A DNA stretch of 64,000 nt from Candidatus Eisenbergiella intestinipullorum. GTDB taxonomy: Bacteria > Bacillota > Clostridia > Lachnospirales > Lachnospiraceae. This document shows positions 55,240 to 63,847 of this stretch, piece after piece (the first letter of the stretch is position 1; the number at the start of each line of letters is the position of its first letter). Location: the NCBI GenBank assembly GCA_019119815.1, contig DWWH01000022.1, positions 124,001 to 188,000 on the forward strand, given 5' to 3'. The position numbers were made by a program, and so were the translations under genes. The notes beneath the pieces were generated by a model, which was not told the origin of the DNA, ran no database searches, and saw only the letters and a list, made by a program, of their open reading frames with translations.

Positions 55240-55761
55240 TCAGTTCTCCTTTTCCGGCGGCTTTTTCTCAGCCGCCTCTGTCTGAAATTCTGACTGAAAC
55301 ATCTGGAACATTTCTTTCTGGGAAGGGGAAAGCATTCCCATCAGCATGCTCATGGGATCCAGGGAGGGGCCTTCTGAAGAAGCGGATTCTTTGCTTCCTC
55401 CCGTCGGACCGGTACCGGCATCTCCGAACAGTTCCATCATCTGCCTCATTTCCTCATACATCCGCATGGCGTTCTGCATGGACTGGAACTGCTCCAGCAT
55501 GGTTCTGAGCGCGGGAGGGCAGTAGCTGCTGATCTTTTCGCAGAGCTCCTCAAAAGAGAGGGAAGGAGGGCTGTGGAAGGCTTCCGGATGGGAACGGACG
55601 AAGGAGAGCGTGTACTGGAGCTCCAGAAAGCGGATCAGGACAGCCAGACTTCTCTGTGTGTCCGGAGCGCAGTAAGGCAGCAGGATTTTTAAAATCTGTA
55701 TCTGATTGGTGGTATACAGGGTATCAAAAGCCTGTATGGAATCCTGTTCCTGTTTTTCCAT
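55240..55761 (-). CDS. Helical protein of unknown function, partner of the 95-aa protein
   Basis: 173 residues, soluble and helical, with a Met-rich C-terminal half (QSMQNAMRMYEEMRQMMELF, PMSMLMGMLSPSQKEMFQMF) and a Ser/Gly linker. No family was recognised. Translation is probably coupled to the next gene (two-base gap). Both may be adaptor-type cytoplasmic proteins, but this is only a guess. Confidence 0.6.
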   Translation of the reverse strand: MEKQEQDSIQAFDTLYTTNQIQILKILLPYCAPDTQRSLAVLIRFLELQYTLSFVRSHPEAFHSPPSLSFEELCEKISSYCPPALRTMLEQFQSMQNAMRMYEEMRQMMELFGDAGTGPTGGSKESASSEGPSLDPMSMLMGMLSPSQKEMFQMFQSEFQTEAAEKKPPEKEN

Positions 55762-55893
55762 TGCCCGGTCCTTTTCCCTTTACAGAAATTGTATGTCAGG
55801 GGAGGGTGTATAAGAACCGAAACGGACACATCTCAGAAGGCGTTGCGGGAAACGGCAGAATTCCTGCCGTTTCCCGGAAAAGTCATCCGGCCA

Positions 55894-56142
55894 TCAGCAG
55901 CAGAGGCCGTTTCCACCGCCGCCGCAGCACAGCAGGATCAGGATCCAGATCCAGCTTCCGCATCCATTGCCGGAATCTCCGCATCCGCTTCCCATGTTGA
56001 AGCCATTTCCATTCCCACAGCAGCAGCACAGCAGGATCAGGATCCAGATCCAGTTCCCGCATCCGTTTCCTGTCGCCGCACATCCGCAGCTGTTGTTAGA
56101 GGAACCGCCGCATCCGCAGCCGCTCGCCGTTAAATCACTCAT
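55894..56142 (-). CDS. Small Gly/Cys-rich protein with duplicated hydrophobic motif
   Basis: 82 residues from ATG 56142 (GGAGG eight bases upstream). It is extremely rich in Gly, Cys and Asn (CGCGGSSNNSCGCAATGNGC). It contains two copies of GxWIWILILLCC (one followed by CCGNGNGF, the other by GGGGNGLCC), and the DNA repeat CAGGATCAGGATCCAGATCC reflects the same duplication. The pattern is similar in style to short Gly-rich sporulation or coat proteins such as the YjcZ type. The function is unknown; membrane insertion or coat assembly are possible. Confidence 0.7.
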   Translation of the reverse strand: MSDLTASGCGCGGSSNNSCGCAATGNGCGNWIWILILLCCCCGNGNGFNMGSGCGDSGNGCGSWIWILILLCCGGGGNGLCC

Positions 56143-56309
56143 GTCTGTTGCCTCCAAAGTTGGTTTTTATGGTTTATCCTATGCTTCCGGCATGTCTGTG
56201 TTTCCGCAGGAGAAAAAAACTTCTCTTTTTTCTTTTGCGGACAGCTGCGGGATTCTGGCACAGGTTCGGAAACTTTTCATAATGATAAGAAAAAAGGCGG
56301 AGATACAGC

Positions 56310-57254
56310 ATGGACCATGCAAGAAAACTGATTCATGCGCAGGAGTGGGAGATCTATCCCTACGACGGCTCCGGTGTGACGGCAGCTATCCTGGATACGG
56401 GGATCGCCATGCATCCGGACCTCGCAGACCGGGTGATCGGCTTTAAGGATTTCGTGGGAAACAGCCGTCTTCCCTATGATGATTGCGGACATGGGACGCA
56501 TGTGGCTGGATGCCTGTGCGCAGACGGCACCTGCTCCGGCGGAAGGTATGCGGGCGTGGCCAGAGGCTGCCGTGTTCTTTCCGGAAAAGTTCTGGATGAA
56601 AAAGGAGACGGTACGATCTCCTGCATGATCGAAGGAATAGACTGGGTGCTGGACAACCGGGAGCTGTATCAGGTGAAGATTTTGAACATTTCCGTCAGCA
56701 TGGGAGCATTCCCTTCCGGAAATGCTTCCCAGGAGGGGAAGGAGCGGGAGGCGCTCGTTCATAAGCTGATCGCGAAGCTGGAAGAGGCATGGAGAAGGGG
56801 GCTGTTTGTCGTGGTGGCTGCAGGAAACGCGGGGCCCGCCGCAGGGAGCCTTTCCAGACTGGGACTGGGAAACCGCGTGGTGACGGTGGGCTGCTGCGAC
56901 GGAGAGGAAGGAGAGGACCGGCCGGATTCCTGTGAGGCCTGCTCCGGCCGGGGACCTTCCGGAGATATTTTGAAAAAGCCGGATCTGGTGGCTCCCGGAA
57001 CAGGAATTGTGTCCTGTAATGCGCATTTTCGCCGGACAGCAGGAGGCTGCAGGAATGCCTATGCGGAAAAAAGCGGCACCTCCATGTCCACGCCGATGGT
57101 TGCAGGCGCGGCGGCTCTGTGCCTTCAGAAATATCCGGGATCTACGAACGAGCAGGTCAGAAGGAGGCTCCTGTGGACGGCCTCCGATCAGGGAAAGCCC
57201 TGGAACAGACAGGGCTGGGGGATGCTGAACGTGGCGCGCATGCTGGGGAGATAG
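56310..57254 (+). CDS. Subtilisin-family serine protease (cytoplasmic)
   Basis: 314 residues without a signal peptide, in the size range of intracellular AprX-like subtilases. The catalytic triad is visible: Asp in AAILDTGIAMHPDL, His in DCGHGTHVAGCL and Ser in SGTSMSTPMVAGAA. The oxyanion Asn region is VVVAAGNAGP. There is no pro-domain, only a short N-terminal segment (MDHARKLIHAQEWEIY). It may act in stationary-phase protein turnover (inference). It starts 168 bases after the divergent Gly/Cys-rich gene. Confidence 0.92.
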   Translation: MDHARKLIHAQEWEIYPYDGSGVTAAILDTGIAMHPDLADRVIGFKDFVGNSRLPYDDCGHGTHVAGCLCADGTCSGGRYAGVARGCRVLSGKVLDEKGDGTISCMIEGIDWVLDNRELYQVKILNISVSMGAFPSGNASQEGKEREALVHKLIAKLEEAWRRGLFVVVAAGNAGPAAGSLSRLGLGNRVVTVGCCDGEEGEDRPDSCEACSGRGPSGDILKKPDLVAPGTGIVSCNAHFRRTAGGCRNAYAEKSGTSMSTPMVAGAAALCLQKYPGSTNEQVRRRLLWTASDQGKPWNRQGWGMLNVARMLGR

Positions 57255-57316
57255 GGATCCGGAAAAGCCGGATTCCTTTGAAGCCGGAGAAGGAAAGAAC
57301 CGGAGAAGGAAAACGG

Positions 57317-57345
57317 TTGACAGAGATTGGATAATTGTATACAAT
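57317..57345 (+). promoter_or_regulatory. Promoter of the citrate-synthase-like operon
   Basis: TTGACA (57317-57322), a 17-base spacer and TACAAT (57340-57345). Confidence 0.85.
57334..57345. promoter_or_regulatory. Palindromic operator candidate
   Basis: ATTGTATACAAT is a perfect 12-bp palindrome extended by AT at both sides with one mismatch. It covers the -10 box. FadR/FCD-type GntR regulators bind sites of the form TnGTnnnACnA, and such a regulator is encoded in the operon. Confidence 0.65.
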
Positions 57346-57404
57346 AATGCATGGATTATAGAATTCACGCATTGCAGATGCAAAAATGCAGGAGGAGAGC
57401 AGCC

Positions 57405-58883
57405 ATGAATACGAATGATACCTTTTCCAACCGTCCGGTCACGATGAATGAGAAGAATAATCTCCTTGAGATCGAGGAGCACATGTATATTCTGGATGAC
57501 GTGAAGAAGCCAAACGTGTTCCGGAATATGTTTCCTTATTCGGAGATTCCCAAGATCCCTTTCAACGACAGGATCGTTCCCCACAATATGCCGAAGGACA
57601 TCTGGATCACGGACACCACCTTCCGCGACGGACAGCAGTCCCGTGCGCCCTATACCACGGAGCAGATCGTTACCATCTATGATTATCTGCACAGGCTGGG
57701 CGGACCCAACGGCATGGTGCGTGCCTGCGAATTCTTCCTTTACAGCAAGAAGGACAGGGACGCGGTCTATAAGTGCATGGAGAGAGGGTATCAGTTCCCG
57801 GAGGTGACCAGCTGGATCCGGGCGAGCAAGGAGGACTTCCGTCTGGTCAAGGAGATCGGCATGAAGGAAACCGGTATTCTGGTCAGCTGCTCTGATTATC
57901 ATATTTTCATGAAGCTGAAGATGACCAGAAGGCAGGCGATGGACCACTATCTGAGCGTGATCCGTGACTGCCTGGAGGAAGGGATCAGCCCCAGATGCCA
58001 TCTGGAGGACATCACCCGGGCGGACATCTACGGATATGTGGTGCCCTTCTGTATGGAACTGATGAAGCTGATGGAGGAGTACAAGATCCCGATCAAGATC
58101 CGGGCCTGCGATACCATGGGCTACGGCGTGAACTATCCCGGCGCGGTGATCCCCAGAAGCGTGCCCGGCATCATCTATGCCCTGCACACCCATGCGGGCG
58201 TTCCCCATGCGATGCTGGAGTGGCACGGTCACAATGATTTTTATAAGGCCGTCACCAACTCCACCACCGCCTGGCTGTACGGCTGTTCCGGCGTGAACGC
58301 TTCCCTGTTCGGCATCGGGGAACGCACCGGAAATACCCCTCTGGAAGCGATGGTGTTTGAATACGCGCAGCTCAAGGGAGATCTGAACGGGATGGATACC
58401 ACCGTCATTACGGAGCTTGCGGAGTATTATGAGAAGGAGATCGGCTACCACATTCCGGAGCGCACCCCCTTTGTGGGAAAGAACTTCAATGTGACGCGTG
58501 CGGGGATTCATGCGGATGGTCTCTTGAAAAATGAGGAAATTTATAATATATTTGATACGGAAAAGTTTCTGAACCGTCCGGTGATCTGTGCTGTGTCCAA
58601 TACCTCGGGCCTGGCGGGGATCGCTCACTGGATCAACGCGCATTACGGCCTGAAGGATGAAAATGCGGTGGATAAGAATTCTCCTCTGGTCCATGAGGTG
58701 AAGAAGTGGGTGGACCAGGAATATGCGGACGGACGTGTGACGGTGCTCACGGACGAAGAGCTGACCGCAGTGATCGACGATGCCTGCCGCAGGCTGTCCG
58801 TAAGCCTGACGGGAAAGGCCGCGGCGGGAAGCAGGGCGGAGACGGCCGGAAAGCAGGAAGCGGGTGCACAGGCTGATGAATGA
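57405..58883 (+). CDS. Re-citrate synthase-like enzyme (homocitrate/isopropylmalate synthase family)
   Basis: 492 residues. A DRE-TIM metallolyase with the active-site loop ITDTTFRDGQQSRAPYTTEQ, HLEDITRAD, metal-binding EWHGHNDFYKAVTN, GIGERTGNTPLEAM and FNVTRAGIHADGLLKNEEIY. In Clostridia without ordinary citrate synthase, members of this subfamily (as in C. kluyveri) make citrate from oxaloacetate and acetyl-CoA. The neighbour is NADP isocitrate dehydrogenase, which fits 2-oxoglutarate and glutamate synthesis better than leucine or lysine synthesis, and no LeuA regulatory domain is present. ATG 57405 has GGAGGAG seven bases upstream. The last bases overlap the GntR gene (ATGAATGA). Confidence 0.85.
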   Translation: MNTNDTFSNRPVTMNEKNNLLEIEEHMYILDDVKKPNVFRNMFPYSEIPKIPFNDRIVPHNMPKDIWITDTTFRDGQQSRAPYTTEQIVTIYDYLHRLGGPNGMVRACEFFLYSKKDRDAVYKCMERGYQFPEVTSWIRASKEDFRLVKEIGMKETGILVSCSDYHIFMKLKMTRRQAMDHYLSVIRDCLEEGISPRCHLEDITRADIYGYVVPFCMELMKLMEEYKIPIKIRACDTMGYGVNYPGAVIPRSVPGIIYALHTHAGVPHAMLEWHGHNDFYKAVTNSTTAWLYGCSGVNASLFGIGERTGNTPLEAMVFEYAQLKGDLNGMDTTVITELAEYYEKEIGYHIPERTPFVGKNFNVTRAGIHADGLLKNEEIYNIFDTEKFLNRPVICAVSNTSGLAGIAHWINAHYGLKDENAVDKNSPLVHEVKKWVDQEYADGRVTVLTDEELTAVIDDACRRLSVSLTGKAAAGSRAETAGKQEAGAQADE

Positions 58884-59691
58884 GAAGAACGCAGCATATG
58901 AGGATCCTGTGCCTTATGAAGAGGAGATGCCGCATGCAGACAGCATACGGCAGGACGAAAAGAGGAAGAAAGACCGGGGCAGGAAAGGAAAGAAGGACAT
59001 GCTCAGCCAGGCGGCGGAGACGGCCGACAGATATTCCCTGCGCGGCCGGGTCTTTCATCGTCTGCGTGATGACATCCTGAATGGAAAATACCGGGAATAT
59101 GAGGAACTCCGGGAGGCGGCCATCGCGGAAGAGATGGGTGTCAGCCGCACGCCCGTCCGGGAGGCGTTAAGGCAGCTCGAGCTGGAGGGGCTGGTGCAGA
59201 TCATCCCCAATAAGGGCGCCTATGTGACGGGCATCACGGTAAAGGATGTGAAGGACATCTATGCGATCCGTTCCCTGCTGGAGGGGCTGTGCGCGAAATG
59301 GGCCACGCAGAACATCAGCCCGGAGCAGATGGAGGAGATGGAGGAAAACGTGTATCTGGCCGCTTTTCATGCCGGAAAAGGACATGCCGGGCAGCTTGCC
59401 GAGCTGGACAACCGTTTCCATGAGATCATGTACGAGGCCTCCGGGAGCAAGATGCTGGAGCACGTGCTGCGGGAATTCCATGAATACGTGCTGCGGGTGA
59501 GAAAGAAGACGCTTTCCGACGGCAACAGGAGCATCCAGTCCAACGAGGAGCACAGGCGGATCATGGAGGCCATCCGTGACAAAAATGCGGATCTGGCAGA
59601 ACAGCTGGCCAATGCTCATATCAGAAACGCTTATTCCAACATGGTAAAAAGCGGCCTGTACGAGGCCTATCGGGAACCGGAAAACAACTGA
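58876..59691 (+). CDS. GntR-family regulator (FCD subfamily)
   Basis: 271 residues. A long charged N-terminal tail (about 55 residues) is followed by the winged helix-turn-helix [20 protein letters not shown] to [20 protein letters not shown]. The FCD ligand-binding domain has [20 protein letters not shown] and [20 protein letters not shown]. Such regulators respond to organic acids. It lies between the citrate-synthase-like gene and icd, so the ligand may be citrate or 2-oxoglutarate (inference). ATG 58876 overlaps the upstream stop by eight bases; ATG 58999 has a better ribosome site and would remove the tail. Confidence 0.88.
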   Translation: MNEKNAAYEDPVPYEEEMPHADSIRQDEKRKKDRGRKGKKDMLSQAAETADRYSLRGRVFHRLRDDILNGKYREYEELREAAIAEEMGVSRTPVREALRQLELEGLVQIIPNKGAYVTGITVKDVKDIYAIRSLLEGLCAKWATQNISPEQMEEMEENVYLAAFHAGKGHAGQLAELDNRFHEIMYEASGSKMLEHVLREFHEYVLRVRKKTLSDGNRSIQSNEEHRRIMEAIRDKNADLAEQLANAHIRNAYSNMVKSGLYEAYREPENN

Positions 59692-59707
59692 AGACGTGGA
59701 GGTAAAA

Positions 59708-60916
59708 ATGGAAAAGATCAAAATGACAACGCCTCTGGTGGAGATGGACGGAGACGAAATGACCAGGATTCTGTGGAAGATGATCAAGGAGGAGCTGCTG
59801 TCTCCTTTCATTGATCTGAACACGGAATATTATGATCTCGGTCTGGCTCACCGCAACGAAACGGATGACAGAGTAACGGTGGAATCTGCGGAAGCCACGA
59901 AGAAATACGGCGTTGCCGTCAAATGCGCCACCATCACGCCCAATGCGGCACGTATGACGGAATACGGCCTGAAGGAGATGTGGAAGAGCCCCAACGGGAC
60001 CATCCGAGCCATCCTGGACGGCACGGTTTTCCGTGCTCCCATCGTAGTGAAGGGGATCGAGCCCTGCGTGAAAAACTGGGAGAAGCCCATCACCATCGCC
60101 CGTCATGCCTACGGTGATGTCTATAAGAACGTGGAAATGAAGATTTCCGCTCCCGGAAAGGCGGAGCTGGTCTTTACGGATGAAAACGGGACGGAGAAAC
60201 GGGAGACCATCTTTGAATTCAAGGGTCCCGGCGTCCTGCAGGGCATGCACAACACGGAGGCTTCCATCCGCAGCTTTGCCCGTGCCTGCTTCCAGTATGC
60301 GGTCAGCACGAAGCAGGATCTCTGGTTCGGAAGCAAGGACACCATTTCCAAGAAATACGATCATACCTTTAAGGATATTTTCCAGGAGGTTTATGAGACG
60401 GAATATAAGGAAGCCTTTGAGAAGCTGGGCCTGACCTATTTCTACAGCCTGATCGACGACATTGTGGCCCGTATCATGAAGGCGAAGGGCGGCTTTATCT
60501 GGGCCTGCAAGAATTATGACGGAGACGTGATGAGCGATATGGTTTCCTCCGCTTTCGGTTCTCTCGCCATGATGACCTCTGTTCTGGTCTCTCCCGACGG
60601 CGTGTACGAGTATGAAGCAGCTCATGGGACCGTTCAGCGCCATTACTATAAGTATCTGAAGGGAGAGGAAACCTCCACCAACCCGGTTGCCACCATCTTC
60701 GCCTGGACCGGCGCCCTCAGAAAGCGCGGTGAGCTGGACGGCATCGAGGCTCTCATGACCTTTGCGGACAAACTGGAAAAGGCTACCATCGATACCATTG
60801 AAAGCGGCGTGATGACCAAGGATCTCGCGCAGATCACCACTCTGGAAAACGTGACTGCCTTAAACAGCCAGGATTTCATCCATGCCATCCGCACCCGTTT
60901 GGAAAAGCTGCTGTAA
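59708..60916 (+). CDS. icd: NADP-dependent isocitrate dehydrogenase
   Basis: 402 residues, the size of the eukaryote/Thermotoga type II enzyme. Substrate motifs are [29 protein letters not shown] and [19 protein letters not shown]. The metal and phosphate region is [20 protein letters not shown] and the NADP loop is [17 protein letters not shown]. It oxidises isocitrate to 2-oxoglutarate. GGAGG lies five bases upstream of ATG 59708 (context GTGGAGGTAAAAATGG). It sits 16 bases after the GntR gene. No aconitase gene is in the window, but one is needed between the synthase and this enzyme. Confidence 0.95.
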   Translation: MEKIKMTTPLVEMDGDEMTRILWKMIKEELLSPFIDLNTEYYDLGLAHRNETDDRVTVESAEATKKYGVAVKCATITPNAARMTEYGLKEMWKSPNGTIRAILDGTVFRAPIVVKGIEPCVKNWEKPITIARHAYGDVYKNVEMKISAPGKAELVFTDENGTEKRETIFEFKGPGVLQGMHNTEASIRSFARACFQYAVSTKQDLWFGSKDTISKKYDHTFKDIFQEVYETEYKEAFEKLGLTYFYSLIDDIVARIMKAKGGFIWACKNYDGDVMSDMVSSAFGSLAMMTSVLVSPDGVYEYEAAHGTVQRHYYKYLKGEETSTNPVATIFAWTGALRKRGELDGIEALMTFADKLEKATIDTIESGVMTKDLAQITTLENVTALNSQDFIHAIRTRLEKLL

Positions 60917-60939
60917 GAGCGGCCCTTTCACAGGAAAAT

Positions 60940-60961
60940 GGGGACTGTCTGCACAGTCCCC
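60940..60961 (+). repeat. Hairpin between icd and gtrA
   Basis: GGGGACTGT (60940-60948) pairs with ACAGTCCCC (60953-60961). No T-run follows, so it may be an attenuator or RNA-stabilising loop, not a firm terminator. Confidence 0.45.
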
Positions 60962-60976
60962 GGCATGGAGGAAATG

Positions 60977-61378
60977 ATGAAAAAATTATTGGAACAGATC
61001 ATTAAATTCGGACTGGTGGGTTTTCTGTGCTTCTTCATCGACTATGGCATCATGGTCGCCCTGACGGAGCTTTGCGGCATCAATTCCACAGTTTCCAGCG
61101 GCATCTCCTTTTCCGTATCGGTGATCGTTAACTATATCCTGAGCATCACCGTGGTCTTTGATGCGGACAGAGAAGCCAACAAGGCAAAGCAGTTTATCAT
61201 CTTTCTGGTCCTGAGCGTCATCGGCCTGGGGATCAACACCCTGATCATGTGGGCGGGGACCGGAATCCTGGACCGGTATATGGAGCGTTCCTACATGCTG
61301 GTAAAGATTTTTGCCACAGCGGTTGTGATGGTCTATAACTTCATTACCAGGAAGATCTTTATTGAAAAAAAGGACTGA
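60977..61378 (+). CDS. GtrA-family membrane protein
   Basis: 133 residues with four membrane helices (IIKFGLVGFLCFFIDYGIMV and later FIIFLVLSVIGLGINTLIMW). The GtrA signature at both ends (QIIKFGLVG, VMVYNFITRKIFI) is clear. The family flips or handles lipid-linked sugars in surface glycosylation. ATG 60977 has GGAGG five bases upstream; an ATG at 60974 is equally close. A terminator follows. Confidence 0.9.
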   Translation: MKKLLEQIIKFGLVGFLCFFIDYGIMVALTELCGINSTVSSGISFSVSVIVNYILSITVVFDADREANKAKQFIIFLVLSVIGLGINTLIMWAGTGILDRYMERSYMLVKIFATAVVMVYNFITRKIFIEKKD

Positions 61379-61437
61379 CGCAGCCCGGAAAGGGATCGTC
61401 CGCAGCTCCGGACGCCTGAAACGGTCTTTGCATGATA

Positions 61438-61487
61438 AAAACCGCTTCCCTGCAGGTTTTCTCAACCGGCAGGGAAGCGGTTTTTTT
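61438..61487 (+). terminator. Terminator after gtrA
   Basis: ACCGCTTCCCTGC (61441-61453) pairs with GCAGGGAAGCGGT (61469-61481), followed by seven Ts (61481-61487). It lies at the stop of the converging gene. Confidence 0.88.
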
Positions 61488-63489
61488 ATTCCGACAGCGC
61501 TTCCCATTCCTCCATCTTTGCAAGCAGTTCTTCTTCGATCTGCGCCTTTTCTTTGGACAGAGTCTGGAGCTTCGCCACATCGGTGCAGACCTCCGGAAGG
61601 GCCATCTCAGCATCGATCTGTGCGCTGCGTTCCTCCAGAACGGTGATGCGCTCCTCACAGCGTTTCAGCGCATTTTCCTTTTTCCTCTGGGCGGCCTGCG
61701 CCTCTTTCTGGCTTTTCCAGTCCTGCTTGAGCGCGCTTTCTGAAGCGGGAGAAGCTGCCGCATTCTTCCCCCGGGCAGCCGGGGCGGATCCGGCAGAAGC
61801 GTTTCCTGACAGCCCGCCCTTTCCCGGGATCTGTTCCGTTCCGTCTGAGCGGGAAGCGGGCTGACCGGACAGAGACTGCTCAAGCTGCGCCTTCTTTTCC
61901 AGATAATAGTCATAATTTCCCGCATAGCCGGTGAGCGCTCCGTTCTCCAGCTCCAGGATGCGGCCGGCAGTGCGGTTGATGAAATAACGGTCGTGGGAGA
62001 CATAGAGAACGGTGCCGGTATACCGGTTCAGCGCGTCTTCCAGGATCTCCTTGCTGGTGATGTCCAGGTGATTGGTGGGCTCGTCCAGGATCAGGAAATT
62101 GGCCTCGGAGAGCATCAGCTTGGCAAGAGACACCCGTCCTCTTTCGCCGCCGGAAAGCATTTTGATCTGCTTGAACACATCCTCTCCGGTAAACAGGAAG
62201 GCGGCGAGAACATTGCGGATCTCCGTATTGGAAAGAGAGGGGTATTCGTCCGAGATCTCCTCAAAAATAGTCTTGTCCGGATGCAGCACATGGTGTTCCT
62301 GATCGTAATAGCCGATCTGTACCTTGCTGCCGATGCGGATTTCTCCCGCATCCGCATCCACCAGGCCGTTGATGATCTTCAGGATCGTGGTCTTTCCCGT
62401 ACCGTTGTCTCCGATGATGGCCACATGCTCACCCCGCTTCAGGAAGAAGGACAGATCGGTGAAGAGGGGGCGGGAGTCGAAGGCCTTGGCCAGTCCCTCT
62501 ACGCTGAGCACGTCGTTTCCGCTTTCGATGCGGGGCGTCAGCTCGATGCGCATATCATCGCGCACCTGCGTGGGTTTTTCCAGGACCTCCATCTTCTGGA
62601 GCATCTTTTCCCGGCTTTCCGCCCGGCGGATGGATTTTTCCCGGTTGAAGGAACGCAGCTTTTCAATGACCGCCTCCTGGTGACGGATTTCCTGCTGCTG
62701 ATTCAGCCAGGCGTGCATCTGGGCGGAGCGGATCTGTTCCTTCTTCACCGCATAGTCGGAATAGCTTCCGGAAAAGACACTGGCCTTTCCCCCATCCAGC
62801 TCGATGATCTTGGTGGCGATCCTGTCCAGGAAATACCGGTCATGGGAAACGATCAGCACCGCACCCTTATAGCCGGTCAGCCAGGTCTCCAGCCAGGCGA
62901 TGGAGGACATGTCCAGATGGTTGGTGGGCTCGTCCAGGATGATCAGATCCGGCCGGGTTAGGAGCAGCCGGCCCAGGGCGACACGTGTTTTCTGGCCGCC
63001 GGAAAGGGTGGATACCCGCTTGGAGAATTCCTCCTCGCAAAAGCCGAGTCCCTTGAGCACGCCGGTCACCTCGCTGCGGCAGCTGTAGCCGTCCGCCTGC
63101 TCAAAACGGTGCATAAGCTGGGTATACCGTTCCATCAGGTCTTCCAGTGCCTGTCCCTTTTCCTGCTTCATCTGCAGCTCGCACGCACGGATCGCTTCTT
63201 CCAGATCCAGCACGTCCCGTTTGGCCTCCAGAACCTCTTCATAGATGGTCTGATCTCCCTCGGCCTGGGCATTCTGAGGGAGGTAGCCGAAGCGGACATC
63301 CTTTCCCCAGACCACCGTTCCCTCGTCCGGATCCAGCTCGCCGGTGAGAATGCGTAAGAGAGTGGTCTTTCCGGCCCCGTTGATGCCGACGATGGCCGCC
63401 TTTTCGTGATCTTCTATATGAAAGGAGCAGCCTTTGAAGATCTGCTTTTCATGAAATGCCTTTCCCACATTCTGACAGGATAAAACCAT
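61486..63489 (-). CDS. ABC-F family ATPase
   Basis: 667 residues with two ATPase domains and no membrane helix. Domain 1 has Walker A GINGAGKTT, signature LSGGQKTRVALGRLLL and DEPTNHLD. The linker (about 235-300) has coiled-coil Arg/Lys-rich helices. Domain 2 has GDNGTGKTT, LSGGERGRVSLAKLML and DEPTNHLD. A long C-terminal extension (about 540-667) has Ser/Gly/Ala linkers and a helical coiled coil (ALKRCEERITVLEERSAQID). The family acts on ribosomes in translation or antibiotic protection, and the sequence is closest in style to YdiF/Uup-type. The start is ATG 63489; in-frame ATG 63522 is upstream. Confidence 0.93.
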   Translation of the reverse strand: MVLSCQNVGKAFHEKQIFKGCSFHIEDHEKAAIVGINGAGKTTLLRILTGELDPDEGTVVWGKDVRFGYLPQNAQAEGDQTIYEEVLEAKRDVLDLEEAIRACELQMKQEKGQALEDLMERYTQLMHRFEQADGYSCRSEVTGVLKGLGFCEEEFSKRVSTLSGGQKTRVALGRLLLTRPDLIILDEPTNHLDMSSIAWLETWLTGYKGAVLIVSHDRYFLDRIATKIIELDGGKASVFSGSYSDYAVKKEQIRSAQMHAWLNQQQEIRHQEAVIEKLRSFNREKSIRRAESREKMLQKMEVLEKPTQVRDDMRIELTPRIESGNDVLSVEGLAKAFDSRPLFTDLSFFLKRGEHVAIIGDNGTGKTTILKIINGLVDADAGEIRIGSKVQIGYYDQEHHVLHPDKTIFEEISDEYPSLSNTEIRNVLAAFLFTGEDVFKQIKMLSGGERGRVSLAKLMLSEANFLILDEPTNHLDITSKEILEDALNRYTGTVLYVSHDRYFINRTAGRILELENGALTGYAGNYDYYLEKKAQLEQSLSGQPASRSDGTEQIPGKGGLSGNASAGSAPAARGKNAAASPASESALKQDWKSQKEAQAAQRKKENALKRCEERITVLEERSAQIDAEMALPEVCTDVAKLQTLSKEKAQIEEELLAKMEEWEALSE

Positions 63490-63551
63490 GTGTATTTCCG
63501 TCCTTTCGTTTTCGGCCCCCAAACCCGGTTTCGGGCCCTTTGTCCAGAATC

Positions 63552-63580
63552 AGTTTAACGGGAAGCGGGCAGGATGTCAA
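63552..63580 (-). promoter_or_regulatory. Promoter of the ABC-F gene
   Basis: On the minus strand TTGACA (63580-63575), a 17-base spacer and TAAACT (63557-63552). Confidence 0.75.
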
Positions 63581-63582
63581 TG

Positions 63583-63596
63583 GTTACTGCTCAGCC
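63583..63596 (+). repeat. Solo end of MITE-like repeat
   Basis: GTTACTGCTCAGCC matches the left end of copy D except for one base. It lies three bases from the -35 box of the ABC-F promoter. Confidence 0.6.
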
Positions 63597-63602
63597 GGTG
63601 CG

Positions 63603-63753
63603 GCTGTCAGGTTACCGCTCAGCCAGGTCTGCGCATTTACTGCGCAGACCGTACGAAAACAGACCGGCTGGAAGCATCCGGCCTGGCGCGAAGCGCTTGG
63701 AATGGCCGGATGCCGTTACAGCGCTGCCGAAGGCTGAGCTGTAACGCTGTCAA
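63603..63753 (+). repeat. MITE-like repeat, intact copy D with target duplication
   Basis: The element 63611-63745 begins GTTACCGCTCAGCC and ends GGCTGAGCTGTAAC. It contains the stem GGTCTGCGCA/TGCGCAGACC and the GCGCGAAGCGC core. Flanks are GCTGTCAG before and GCTGTCAA after (7 of 8 identical), an insertion footprint. It sits between the ABC-F promoter and the rex promoter. Confidence 0.85.
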
Positions 63754-63774
63754 TGAGGAGGCCGGCGTTGTGCA

Positions 63775-63803
63775 TTGACATATTTTTAACGGACGACTAT
63801 AAT
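63775..63803 (+). promoter_or_regulatory. Promoter of rex
   Basis: Full consensus: TTGACA (63775-63780), a 17-base spacer and TATAAT (63798-63803). Confidence 0.9.
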
Positions 63804-63847
63804 GGGAAAGGAATCCAGAACAGTGACTTGATGGGAGACTTGAAACA

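Noticed and set aside
56277-58694. An 805-residue minus-strand frame over subtilase and citrate-synthase-like genes
   Set aside because: It spans two plus-strand genes and their promoter, and shows no domain.
57405-58883. LeuA (2-isopropylmalate synthase) assignment
   Set aside because: There is no C-terminal LeuA regulatory domain and no leuB/leuCD genes nearby. The isocitrate dehydrogenase neighbour favours a citrate-forming role, although exact activity needs an assay.
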